In this document: one piece after another, positions 1 to 13,600 of the stretch
Layout: each line of letters starts with the position of its first letter
Numbering within the stretch: position 1 is the stretch's first letter
Source of the DNA: Actinernus sp. WN-2022
Lineage: Eukaryota > Cnidaria > Anthozoa > Actiniaria > Actinernidae
Length of the DNA: 64,000 nucleotides
Reading direction: 5' to 3'
Assembly (NCBI GenBank): GCA_030867875.1
Contig: JAOWCC010000577.1
Coordinates: 142,654,344-142,718,343, forward strand
Translations under genes and position numbers: made by a program
The notes under the pieces: generated by a model
Seen by the model: the letters and a program-made list of their open reading frames with translations, nothing else
Told to the model about the DNA's origin: nothing
The model's database searches: none

Positions 1-1636
1 AACCCGAACGTAGGATTCACCAATTGTACGAAATAGAACGACTCTTTCATTACGCCTTCTCTGTATCTTGTCAGCCCTGGCAATTTGTAGTCTTTGGCCT
101 TTAATATCTTGCACTCCTCTGGCGTCTTCCCAGCTCTGCTCGCCTGATTACTGGCCAGTGCAGCGGCAGGAATTTCCAGGTTCATTTTGTGGTATTTTTT
201 CAAGGGGAAGTTTGAACACATTCGATTTTGTTTCGTGTTTTTCAGTACCAGACAAGTGAAGTCTAACAGATGCTGTATTCTTCTTATTGTTATTCTTGTC
301 ATGCGTCTTAATAGAAATGCTAATGACTGTAGTCAGGCTGTTTGGCCTACTAGCCAGTAATCTGTCAAAAGACAACGTATTAAAAATATCTGCCTGATAA
401 ACTATGTAGATGTAGCCCGATGATTAGTATATGGATTGAAAATACTTTTTTATTTAAACGTCTCTATTCAATTCTTTCTTCATATTTTGGCGGTATATTT
501 TTACTTATTTGTAAGGATCGACGGCAAGTACGAGGAGATAAGCCAAAAACCCTCAATTATGAACCAATCACTGGCGTCGATCATCAGAGACGAGAACTAT
601 TTTATTTATTTCTCGTGAAATTCCTAAAGCAATTATTCATTCCTCAACCACGCCTAACTTAAGATTACAACGCCAGTATTATAACTACGATGAAAGATTC
701 GTTATAAATCATCGTTTTCCTTCAAAAACTGTTCGCTAAGCACATAAAAAAACGGATTTTGCCCTTGTGGTGTAAATCTGTGGATCGTTTCAAGTGAAAG
801 CATTGCCGTTCACATAACATAACAGCTATCCCTGAAAATTGGGTGGATTGACTACTCTGTCATGTAGTCATTTTAAATTAATTTAAAAAGCCTTTCGGTG
901 TTTAGAGTTTTCTATTTAGTGCGACGGTCCGTGTAAGTAGAGTTTTCCGGTGTCTGCGACTTGACTGAGAATTGTGTTTTCCTAACTGGAAACTGAAGTC
1001 ACGAAATTCTGGAATCACTAACTAAACTTGTTCACTGAATGTGATGTTTTTACTAACAACCAGTATCTTGAACAGCTGCTGTTGAAGTTTTACACACACA
1101 TTTTTTAAAAGAAGACTCAGACTCGCAAGCACGATTTCTGCATTTCTGTGATTTATTGAATGGCACAGCAATTATATATACCATGGCTCACATTAAGAGA
1201 GTGAGAATTCACAGAAGCTTTTACCGATCATCTAAAAGTATAATTTTTGTTATTTTAACGCGACAAATAAATATATCCACCATTTATTATTCAGGAAATG
1301 CTCAAATTCTTTTGGCCAAAGTTCGCGAGATGTCTCTCGACATATGCCAGACACTTTTCAGTCAGTATTGCTTATTGACTACTGACTGCGATTATCTCTC
1401 ATACCGCTGATAGAACAGCACTCGAAAATAGCAATCAAAGGTCTCGATTAAGAGTTATCCTTGCTTCACAGAAAACGGCGAGGAATTAGGGAAGTCAGTC
1501 TCTTCAATTTATTTCAGCGGAAACTGAAATGCAAAGTTTACTCTCAACGTGATTCGGTATGGATTTTGGGTCGAATACTTAACTGGAATTCTTGTAGCAG
1601 TTATTCATAAAGAGATTTATTTATATTAGTGGATAG
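1..1636. other. No gene recognised
   Basis: This stretch lies downstream of the minus-strand F-box/WD gene. Short open frames exist on both strands but none shows a protein family, codon bias or splice structure I can support. No clear inverted or tandem repeat was seen. It is probably intergenic; the 3' untranslated region of the F-box/WD gene may reach a little way into its right end. Confidence 0.5.
1616..1621 (-). promoter_or_regulatory. Candidate polyadenylation signal of the F-box/WD gene
   Basis: On the minus strand this reads AATAAA and begins 16 bases after the TAG stop of the F-box/WD gene. It is the canonical metazoan signal, but such a very short 3' UTR would be unusual, and the motif is common in AT-rich DNA. 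Confidence 0.35.
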
Positions 1637-4600
1637 CTAACGTTGTAGGGCCATCATATTAGCAGCGCCCAGTGGAAACCATCTGTGTACTCTGGCAATA
1701 CCATCTTCACCACCAGTCAAAAGAGTGGGGCCTTCTCCATCGTCTCCAATAGCAACAGAATGTATTGGCGACTGACCACTCTGAACAATGGTGTGTACAT
1801 GGCGGAACTGAAAAGCAGAATAAAAGGCGTTTATAAACTGAAAGAACATACACGTATTTTATTTTAATTCAGAATTCCCGATCTATGTAAAGTTAACCGA
1901 GCTACTTCGTCATTGTAGACCCCCATGAGATGGTCAACAGACAAATATAGCTATGCGAGTTTTCAGTTGTTCATGTCCAGCCACAGGCAGCCCAATATAT
2001 GGGTTTGGGCATGAAAATAGAAGATATGTATGGGGTTTTATAAATCCTTTCAAATTGCCGTATAATGTATAAATAAACATACATTTTTGCTTCCATGTTG
2101 TTTCCTTTGTGGTTTTTCTTGTCTTGGAACCATTTTAGGCTGTTTTGGGGATGAAAACTACTTTCCAGTTCTGAAAACACAACAGTATTTTCAACGCGTA
2201 GCCGCGTATTCTGTAGTTATTTCATGCAGCATTAAAGCTACCTATAATCGCGTTATCTAATCCAATCAGGAACGGTTAGGTTTTTCTTCGTTGTTTGTTC
2301 TCTTTCTCGATTTATTTTGAAGATCAATCGGTCAAAACAACGAACACGTGCGGTCTCATATTTCCATGTCAAAATCATACTCTATTCCACACTAAAAACG
2401 CAAAATTTATAACCCTATTTCAGACTAAAACAGCTCGAAAATCATACCCTTTGGGGCAGCACACACCCGGGTACGGATTGAATAACAAAAACATGATACA
2501 CCACAATTTCCAACAGACAACTGCACTTATTTTTACTCAGTCACTCAGTTACAATAGATGATTTGAATAAATGGTGTAAATGAGTTGGAGGGCCCGAAAA
2601 GAAAAAGAAAAACGTACAGCTCTATAGCCGGGCCCTCGTATGTCGTTTTTTTGTAAGTGGATAAACGCCCTCAGCTTTCGACTGAATTTTTATGAGAAGA
2701 GAATGATCACAGAGACACGCTGACAAAATAAACCGTAGGGCTGATGTCTGTTAACAAAAGTTTCAAAATTAAACTCTCCCGACACACCATACAACAACAT
2801 TTATTTTAACTAATGCTACGTAGACGGTTTGTCCTAAAAAAAACAGAGGTTATCGATTCAGGGCAACCTGTCACCGAGTAGGTGTAATGACGTCAAGTGA
2901 GTACTGAAATGGTCTACAGATTATATGGAGGTATAACGGTTATATTATATGGGCCTGCTAGCGTGATTTTTTGCTAATTTGTTTTCGGATTGGGCTACCT
3001 GTGGTACGCCATTTTGACCGCGAACCACAGGTAGCCCAATCCGAAAACAAATTAGCAAAAACCACCCATACCTCCATATCCCAGTTCTTCTTTAGATGGT
3101 AAACATAAACAGCACCAAGTGGTGTTCCTATGGCAACCAAGGGGCCCCGCAGCGCCAAGCACTCTCCCATCTGTATACCAGCAGGTGGAGGGCCAATAAT
3201 CGAGTAGCTACGTAACACACTGGTGTCTATAGTGCCGTCACTATCGACACGGTACTGCCTACAAGGGATGGGAACAGAGACATAACATCTCTACTGATAG
3301 ATACTTGATGGCTTCTGTTATCAGCGTGCAGAACAAAAGTGTCAAGACTTTATTCCGGTTTGAGAGCTTCAATATATAGAGCCACATGTAGCCAATGGCG
3401 TCAGAGACACGCCCGCGCGAGCGGAGCACCAATAGGATGAGAGCAAAAAAATGGCTGACTTCCAGTTTCCCTCGCGCCTGAACCCAGACGCGCGACGTGC
3501 CTGAAAACATGCTGCACCTGCGCGCGCACTGTTGAAACCAGGCGGCCTGGATCGTAACCTTGGCCAGTAGCTAGTGATAATTTTGTCTTTCTTTTTTTTC
3601 GTTTTCCGTTATCTTCTTTTTTCTCCTAAACCTTTTGCACTGATTTCTCTTCATTCTACCAGTTATGTTTGTGTTTTTAACTTTGTTTTCTTTATATGAT
3701 TTTTCTTTTTTTTCGGGTCGTTGCCTCAGTTCAGATAATTGTGAGCTCCGCTCCGTTGCTATATATATATATTATTATGGTCCGAAGGGCTGACCAGATC
3801 CGAACTCTAATTACACAACCTACCACGAGACAGACAATCTGGCACATTTCCAACGGAGCTACTGATGATCCCAATTAAGGTTTATTTAACAATTAGACTA
3901 TGAGCTAGAAGTTTCTATTATGCAAATAGTGTGTCCGTCGAGGAACTATCGGCATTTAGTTGGCCGCGGAAATTTGATGTTCTTAAAACAAATATAATCC
4001 CGAGAACGAAGTTTGAGGGCTTATATGCTAGTTTTAAGAACATCAAATTTCCAAGGGAAGCTATCAGGCGTTATAGTTCACCACAAAATTTTGGCGCACG
4101 CTCATTGGCTAAAAGCCTGATAGTTTGCATCCGCGGACGGCGACTATCACATCACGTGATCGCTTTTGGCCAATGAGCGCGCGGCAAAATTTTGTGGTGA
4201 ACTATAACGCCTGATAGTTTGCCTCCGCGGACGACAACTATCACGTCACGTGATCGCTTTTAGCCAATGAGCGCGCACCAAAATTTTGTGGTGAACTATA
4301 ACACAGAATAGATAGTGAGTAGCTTAGCCAATCAGATTGCAGGATTGGCGATAGAACGCTGGTTGGTTTCTGCTAATACATGATAGCAACATCGTAAAAA
4401 TGATATCATCGTTATCAACACGTATTGGATATCACTTCACAGACCAAAACTTATTTTGTCTAATTCGCTCTATTTTACCTCATAACTCGTTTCTAAAATG
4501 TGACAAACATCACTTTAAAAAATAGGCAACACCATATTGAACTTCGACTTGGTTTGACAGGATTCTATATAAATTTTGATGATTTTGCTTATCTTCAAAA

Positions 4601-7600
4601 TTATTCACCAGGCAGTTTTTATGTAAAAAAAGTATTACGTTACTGAATTTATCTTCTCGTGTTTAACTTGATAACCCACGAGAACTCACTTGTGAGTTAT
4701 CAAGTTAAACACGAGAAGATAAATTGAAGGGGTGTGTGCAAAAAGGGTGTAAGTTACCCCTGATCACATTTTAAATTCTCCTTCAATTTCTTTGTTTTCC
4801 AAAGGAGAATTTAGAATGTGATCAAGAGTCACTTATACTCTTTTTGCACACAGGCCTTCAATGACATTATTTTGTATCAATATATCTCCGCACATCCATG
4901 TAATATATTGTCATTCATCTCACACAGGTCAATAGACCCAGGGGTGGATCCAGGGTAGTTTATGTGATTTCCGTAAACTACTCAACTTTTTTCAAACCTC
5001 TAAATTTTAGGTAGTTTATTACAAGGAGGGGTGGGGTGGGTGGGTTATGAGTTGATTGGTCTGTCAGACCAGTCCAAACCCTGGATCCACCCCTGAGACC
5101 AATCCAAGGTCACCGTTGCCATTACATTATCCGACTTTGATTAGCGACAGCACCAATACTGCTGAAAAGAGCACCTAAAAATTAGCCAACATCCAAATTT
5201 GAGTTATGTCTTTTATGAGAGGAAATATATGGTCTCGCAAAGCAAGACAATTTTACAGACATTTGTATGCCTCATACAGATGTCTGTAAACATAGAGCAC
5301 TTCACAAATTTGTGATTTTGACTCATTTTGGCATGCTCTGTTCAGCAGTATCGGTGCTATCGCTAATTAAAGTAGATATCATAATGGCAAGCTTGGATAA
5401 TGGTCTATTTATCCAGCATGTCTACATACAGTACATGGCTAAAAACTAACATAGGTAGGGCTTTAATGTGGCATAACAAATGAAAAAAACAATTTTGTTT
5501 TCAAAATGGGGGTAAGCAATTTGAAGAAATATGTTGAAATGAGAAAAACATTGCAATCTAACAATATATATATTCTAAACAATACACATTTTAATATGAT
5601 ATTTAAAAAAATACATTTAAGGAAGCAATGTGCAATAAGTGATCTGTAAATTTGATACAGTTTCGACCTAATTTGCATAAACCTTTGCATTGATTTTCTC
5701 AGCTGAAATAGGTTGTATCGCCAAAATAACTGAAAAACATGACTAATAATAATAATAATACGTATTAGGAGCATCATATAAGTCTCGTTTACAAGAAAGG
5801 TCTTAAGTGATGATTTAAAATGGCTTAAAGAGTCTGTGCATCTTAGATGTACTGGCAGCGAATTCCATAATCTTGCCGCAGCAACTGAAAATGATCTGTC
5901 ACCGTATGTCTTAGTGTTCGATCTAAGAACTGATAATAAATTAAGTGTAGCTAGGACCTAAGAAAATGGGCAGGTTTGTAAAGGTTCAAGAGATTGTTAA
6001 TGTAGACTGGCGCTTGGCCATGAAGGGCCTTAAACGTAATTAAAAGTAACTTAAAAGTAATCCTATCTCTGACCAATAGTATACATGTCTCTGACTAATA
6101 GTATACATCTATACATTTGATAAGCCATATAATTATATAATTTGTGTCTGTGCTTTATCAGATTTACAAACTCTTGGCTCGAGTTTGTAAATCCGATAAG
6201 GCATGGCTACTCATTCTGTATCTACAGTATTATTTAAAAACAAATGCTGTGTGTACAATGTAGCACAACACTATTCATCAAAAAATACAAAGGATTTCAA
6301 ACAAGCAGCCTATACTCACCAAGCAGTAAGACGTCCACCACAGCTTAATGACAAAGCATTATTACCCCTGAGGAGAGCACTACTCATCCCTGTTCCTTGA
6401 GTGTTGTCCCTTACTGATGCAAGTAGCTCTCCAGTTCTTACAGACCTGCAAACAGAAATGTACTTACTGGGTGACAACCTTCCAGTTGACTAATGCCCAG
6501 AGCACTGAAAGCATGATCTGAACCTGGCATTTTCTAAATTATTCACATCTTACTAAAAATGCACCCTTCAAGTTACAACTTCTGGAAATGATATGGCTAA
6601 CAGTGTCCCTTAGTAACCCCATTTTAGTTTTATTTATTTTCTAAGTCTAGATGAAAATTGAGGATGAAAAAAAAGTTAAATCCGTATCAAAATAATTCCT
6701 GACTTTTAAATCGTATCATACAGTGTATACCATCATTGAAAATTACCAGTTTTCAGAATTACATCACCGCCTCTCAGAAAACGCAAAATTGTTTTAATGC
6801 TTAAAATGGCATTTTAGAGCCTACATATTCCTCAATTTTCTGGGGGAGGGGGGTGAGGAGGAGGAGGAGGAGGGCAGGGCCCCAAGTCCCCCTCCTAGTT
6901 AAGTCCTTTGGCCTGAAGTCTCTGACTGTTAACTCTTTCGCTCCTGAACCGGCCGTAAACCGGCCAATATGAAGCATGTACATGTAACTGGAGAAAATTA
7001 TTATGTCAAACCTAGACATGCTGGAAATACGATGAACTGCGATATTATTTCAAGGGATGAATAACTTCAAAGCGAGAGCTACAACAGGGATCACTTGACT
7101 GTCCCACTTTGGAGAAAAACGCATTTGTTTTGGAGATTGTTGTTTGTTTCTTCGACTTTCACGAATTTTGAGGAGCTGAAAATCGGCTCAAAAAAACCTT
7201 CCCATTCGCACTTGAAATCAAGAGCAAATACAAAATAACCACTCAGTCGTTACACTAGTACCTTGTTTAATCTTTCCAACCAGCAGGTTTGTTTGCACAA
7301 AACACACCAAGCGACTGCGAACCACGCCGATGTTTACACTGCATTTCACTCTACCACATTTACCTGCTCCCACCTCCAATTGCATGCTGGGTAATCAACA
7401 AAAATTCACAATGGAACCCCCGCCCCCTCTCTGGGACTCATGTAGGATTTTTTAAATAAGTCTTTTACCCCTACAACCAAGAGCAGTGATCTGGACTCAA
7501 GCCGTTGCTTTAAAGTGACAAAAACACATCCTAATAGGTTGAGCAGGGGTAAAAGACAACCAACTGCAGGATTTCAAGGATTTCAGTGAAGAATTATTTC

Positions 7601-10600
7601 ATGTGTCTCAAAGCAGAAACACAACAGAAAAACCCTGTGAAACCCCTCACAAGGCCTACTAAAATCAAGCCAAGTACTTTTCAGACGTCCTCAGACTTAA
7701 TGATGTCCTCTCTTATAAATTACAGTGGCTTATATTTGTCCAAAATTAGAGCACATTTCATTGGAAAACCTACAGAAGAAACCATACTCACCGCCACCGA
7801 GTCCGTAGAATTCTGCCGAACGGCATCATGGGGAAAGTTTGAGCCCTTGGTTTAAAAAGTCAGCAGTATTTAACTAGCCTGGGCTAGCCAAACTGGAACT
7901 GAGGGGGGAGGGTTGAGTTAGCACTCTGCATTTCTCCAATTGAGCCCAAATGCCTCCAATAGTGAAAGGGTTAACTAAAACAAAAAAAGACCAAAATCCC
8001 AGCTGCACCCCTGAGTTACATAATATGTATAACTGTTACACTGAACCACATTGACCCTTACCATAAAGCCATCAACCCTTTGTCAGTAGCTGACAGAATG
8101 ACATCATTCCACAGGCTAACACACTTTACCCAGTCATCATGGTCCTGTAGGGAGTGAAGTATCTCTGGTGTATCCTGGACACAAGAAATTGTTGTCATCG
8201 ACTTGAATTAGTTTTAATGAATATAAGTTGACTTTCACTGGCTGATCATCATTGATACTAAGCCAACAATGGAGGAGATTTAGGGTGTGTTCGTTGACCA
8301 TATTCCGGAATAAGAATATGCAGAATGATCACTACGAATCGCTCATATCTGGATTTTTTTAGCCACTGGAACACTAAAGGTATCCTGAATATCCTGTGTC
8401 AGCAAGAGTTTGTAGCATACAGTGTAAAATATGACAGAAACAGTGATTTCAAGACACTATTCCATCTATTCTTAGTCAATCAAACACACCCTTAAATAAG
8501 ATACAATAATTGTACAATGACATGCAGATATCAAATTTTCTCCATCACCTGATCAAACTTGTGGTGGGGTTATATTACATTTAATATTCAGCTCACAATT
8601 TTCTGTTTCTCCGAACAGCCTTGACTGTTCTTTAAATTAATTTGATTTATTGTAATAAATACCTGTTCAAAGTCCCATATTTTGACGGATCCATCATCTG
8701 ACCCAGATACTATAATGTTTTTCTGCACAGAAATGCTATTAACCCAAAGGGTGTGGCCAAACAGACTTCTAAGACAGACACCCTTATCCATGTCCCACAA
8801 ACAGATAGAGTTGTCCTTTGATCCAGAAACAATAAGGTCATGAGGCTTGTCAGCATCTGGAGACGAACCTGGAAATGTTTGAAACACAGTTTGAGTCAAT
8901 TAGTGATTAACAATAATTATTATAATTATTGAATAGAGTGGTTTTTCGACTGAGTGTAGTAAAACCAAAACCTGAGCCAATCACAGGAGCAAGTAAAGAC
9001 AATGAACCAATCACGAGCAAGTAAATCTCCAATGAACCAATCACGAGCAAGTAAATCTCCAATGAACCAATCACGAACTGAAGCATGAATTCGTGATTTG
9101 TTTTACTTGAACCAATAACGACGAAAAGTAAACACAATCTTGGATAACTAACCAATCAAATTCAAAAGTCATCACCTAGTATTTTATAAATAATTTTCAA
9201 CACTTAATTGAAAACCATTCTAACCAACTGTTTTGGAGTCACTGTTTAAATCCATTTGATAATGAAAGGAAAACCCTCACTAGTACATGTAAGAGTGAAT
9301 CCTGAATCAACAGAAAGCATGCATAAAATATCTACATGTTGTACAATCAATAGCAAGACTACTTTTATTACTAAACAGTCAAAAATACAATTATTTACAA
9401 CTAATAAACATACATGTAGGACCCCTAAGGGCAACTCGTGGATGGTCAGTGAGCTATTTTGGCACATAAATTATACTAAAAATCATGTGATCAATGACAT
9501 CATCGTTATGTGGTCGCCACTGAGTGATTTGTGGGAACCCACAACCATGCCTGTCCAAGTATGAACTGTCTGGCATTAGAAATGAGGGAGATATAGGCAT
9601 GTACTTAAAATCATGTGACTGATAACGTCATCATTACGTCATCACCACTAGGTGCTTGATAGGGACCCACTACCATGTCTGTCCAGGCTTGAGCCAGCTG
9701 GCATTAGAAATGAGGGAGATATGGGCATGTACTTAATATCACGTGACCGATGACGTCATTGCCTCTAAGTGACTGATAGGGACCCACTACCAATTGTCTG
9801 TCCAGGTTTGAGCTTGACCAAATCTTTTTGAAACCTTGGACGCATACCATAAACGTCTGTCAATATATCTTCGGAAAATCAAACATCATTCGGCGTGTCG
9901 TCGATCGACAGAAACAATGAATAAATTATCTCGCATCCACCTAACCCCAATAACTTGTTCTGCACATGCGTGCATCCACGAGTTAAAAACGGTATCTGTA
10001 CTGTTATACATTTTTGTCTTACATGCAGTTTGATTAACTCCCTATGTATGTATTCAAAACTATTCTGAAATTACCTCTCTTTATATTCCAAATCGTTTTG
10101 AATAATGTTATTAAAACAGGGTAGATATCATCCAAGGAATTGACATTGAGTCTTTTACTTACAGTGCCACTTGAAATTATTGAAGCATACAGACACAACC
10201 AAACCGTGGCTTTACAGTGGTCAAACTGTGGCTTTACCATGGTCAAACCGCAGCTTTACTGTGGTCATTGTTCGCAGTAAAGCTGCAGTAGACAATAAAT
10301 CGCAGCGGCAAAAAATATTATTCACAGCAGTTAAAGCTGCATTCAAATATTTTAAACAAGTGTATGCTCTGTATTTAAACCAATAATAAATTTATTATTA
10401 AAAACTCTAAACCAAAACTTTCTTCATGGAAGTACCAAGAATGATTTTGACACGTACATGCATTATATAAAGTGTATAAAATAAATTAATATTGTAAGAG
10501 GGATTACAATGTAGGTACACTTTAAATGTAAAACTTATCACAAATAGTTCTCTAACTGAAGTAGGCATCCAAAACATATAATTATTATGTGAAATAAAGA

Positions 10601-13600
10601 ACAATGTACCTGGTTTTCTTCGCAAAGCAATACACAGAACACCCTGTGCATGCCCTGTTAGTACATTGAGGCAGTGTCCTGTCCAACCATCCCAGATGCG
10701 AATAGTACTGTCTGAGCCACATGTCACAACTCTATCACCAGAAAACTTGGCATCCCATACAGGGCCTGTGAATGAAATATAATATGAGTTACATGTATAG
10801 CATTTAGCTCATTGTTAGAGTGCAGGTCTTGTGTGCAGGAGGTTGCAGGAGGCAACTGGCCAACATCTACTTTTTATTCTTCCTTATTTGTCTCCCAGCA
10901 CAAAAAGCCTTAACATTATTTTGATACATTACAGGTTAATGTTACCATGATCATATACTAATAGGTATAGGGCAGGCTGCCTAGTATGTGCTTTTCCTCT
11001 CTACCAGGTATATACTCATGAAGGAAACTGAAATGATGGTGAGTCTCAGAAGGATTCACTAGTATCCCAAATGGCCTTTAGTTAATAAATAAATAAAGAC
11101 TTTATTTATTTATTTATTAATTAACTAAAGGCCATTTGGGATACTAGCCATTTGGACTTTATTTATTTTATTTTATTTTACGAGGGTGAGCACTAAATAG
11201 TGTATAACATGCACTAATAAACTTGTAGCCTGCTTGCCGGCTCTCCTGTATTTTTTTTCGGTCGTTTCTTTTCGGATTGGGTCACCTGTGGCACGCGGTC
11301 AAAATGGGGCGAGGACAAAAATGAAGGGAGGGGGAGGGGAAGGGGAAAGGAGGGGAAGAAAGGAGAGCCTGCACGAATGCCATTGTTTCCGGAGTATTTA
11401 CCGTTCGTCCACGAACGGAAAATTCCCATTGGCTAGAATGTGACAGGTGACAAGTTTGACATTAAGCACACACGAAACCGAATCCCGTGTGACATATGTA
11501 GTTACATCGGTCGTAACACAAACGGAGACATTTCCATTCGGCTGAAGTATTACTACTTTCACACTGGTCTCCTTCGTTTCTATAACAACATCAATATTTA
11601 AATGTTGAGTGAACACTTCATCGGCACTTTACTCCTGTTGAACTGGAAACAAATACTTTCTCGACGACCGCGAAGAAGTCGTTTTTATTGGTAAATATTC
11701 AGACCGTGGTTGTTTTCTTGCCAACGGGCTTCGATCGGGTGTCAAAACTGTTGTTGGTAGCTGGCGCTTGCTTCGAATGGCTTCAGGACTAGGACTACTG
11801 CAAACATCCGTGGATGATTTTTGTCGCCTTTGCAAGTGTTGATCCAGGTTGTTCTGGAGTTATTTCTAAGGATAATCTTTTAATTCCTTCCAAATGCAAA
11901 CGTGAAGGAAGCCGTGTTGTCAATTCTCCTGGTTTATCGAGTCGAGTTTGTATTAATCCCTGTGGGAGGAAGATTAGAATTCTCAATGATTTGTACTTTT
12001 ACGTGAAAAACTTTGTAAATAAAGAGGAGCTGGAGAAAGCGACCTCTCTTACTGGTAATTACTTTCTTTGGGGTTTCTTCTTGGTCCACATGCACCATTT
12101 GTGTTATGATTAATACCGCAAAAATTTAGAACGTGGAGCGCTGAACCGGAGCGCTGTCATTTTGAATCGTGTTGACATTAAGCGCGATTTTCATTGGCCA
12201 TTTTTTTACACTTGGAGCGTGACGGGCTGTCAAGCGTGGTCAAGCGTGGAGGGGCGTATAATTCTCAAAACAATGACATTCGTGCAGGCTCTCCTTTCTT
12301 CCCCTCCTTTCCCCTTCCCCTCCCCCTCCATTTTTGTCCTCGCCCCATTTTGACCGCGTGCCACAAGTGACCCAATCCGAAAAGAAACGACCGAAAAAAA
12401 TTACAGGAGAGCCGGCAAGCAGGCTAATAAACTTGTGGCCCTCAATCTAAGAATATAAGAATATAAAAAATATTTTTTGAACGTTTCGGCCATTCAGCCT
12501 TCTTCAGCTAAAAAATGACAGTCTTTGCCTTTTTTATTAATCTTATTTAACTCCTTGCAAAGCACCGTCTATGAATCCTTGGATCCTTGTAGCTGGACTA
12601 TCCGTTGGCATTAGACATTGGACCTTTATTACAAGTTATATTTATATATATATATAAATCAACAAGAGCATCTAAAAATTGATTAAAACAAAACACAAAC
12701 TAGGGATACCTATAAATGAATACTACACCTATGATTTAAAAAAGCTAGAGATAGTTGATCTATAAAAAAAATTTTTTTAACTTAAAATGAGCTAAGGATA
12801 GCTGATCTTTAAAGTATTGTCTACGGAGTGCACTTTTAAAAGCTTTAAAAGTTGGCTGCTTTTTTACACCAAGTGTTAAACTGTTCCACAGTTGTACGGC
12901 CGTTACATTAAAGGATCTGCCTCCTTCCGTTACACGTTTATACCTGGGACAATTAATTAAGTTATAGTTGCAATAACGAGTATTTCTTGCATGGACATCA
13001 CTGTTCAATTTAAGGCTTTCCATCAGATACTCTGGAACACTGTGCATAATTCGTTTATAAACTAAAGAACATGTAGCTATTTTGGGCTCGTTGTAAAACG
13101 GCAACCATTGCAATTTATTGAATAACAATACAGAAGATGATCTTGGCTCTGCATCAAGTATTACTCTTGCAGCTCTCTTCTGTAATCTTAAGATTCTCGT
13201 TAAATTTTCCTTACTGCAATTATGCCATACTACATTAACGTAATTCATAATAGGTCTAACCATTGTAATATAATATTCACTGTTTGAATGGTAGACAAGA
13301 CTTTATCTTGTTTAGGACTCCGATTCTCTGTGATAGCTTTTTACACATTTTGTCGACATGACAAGAGAAAGTCAGCTTACTGTCGACTTCTAAGCCGAGT
13401 AACCGCGCCGATTCAACCTGTTCGAGAATATTGCCATTTGCTGTACGTAGCTAAACCAAGCTGTTGGTCTTCGGGAGTTATCTTCATAGCCAAATGCTTG
13501 CCAGCAATTAAGAGTCTTGGTCTTTTTTTCATTCAGAGGCAATTTGTTGGTATTTGCCCAGTTCTCCACATCACGGCATGCTCTACTTAACGAGCTCTGT

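Noticed and set aside
5463..5777. Minus-strand frame of 104 codons with many hydrophobic residues
   Set aside because: The hydrophobic run comes from an AT-rich tract and a (TAA)n microsatellite at a LINE end, not from a membrane protein.
9256..9564. Plus-strand frame of 102 codons
   Set aside because: It runs into the 127-base tandem repeat and has no protein signature.
10793..10850. tRNA-like head TTTAGCTCATTGTTAGAG
   Set aside because: The B box is missing, so a SINE or tRNA call is not supportable.
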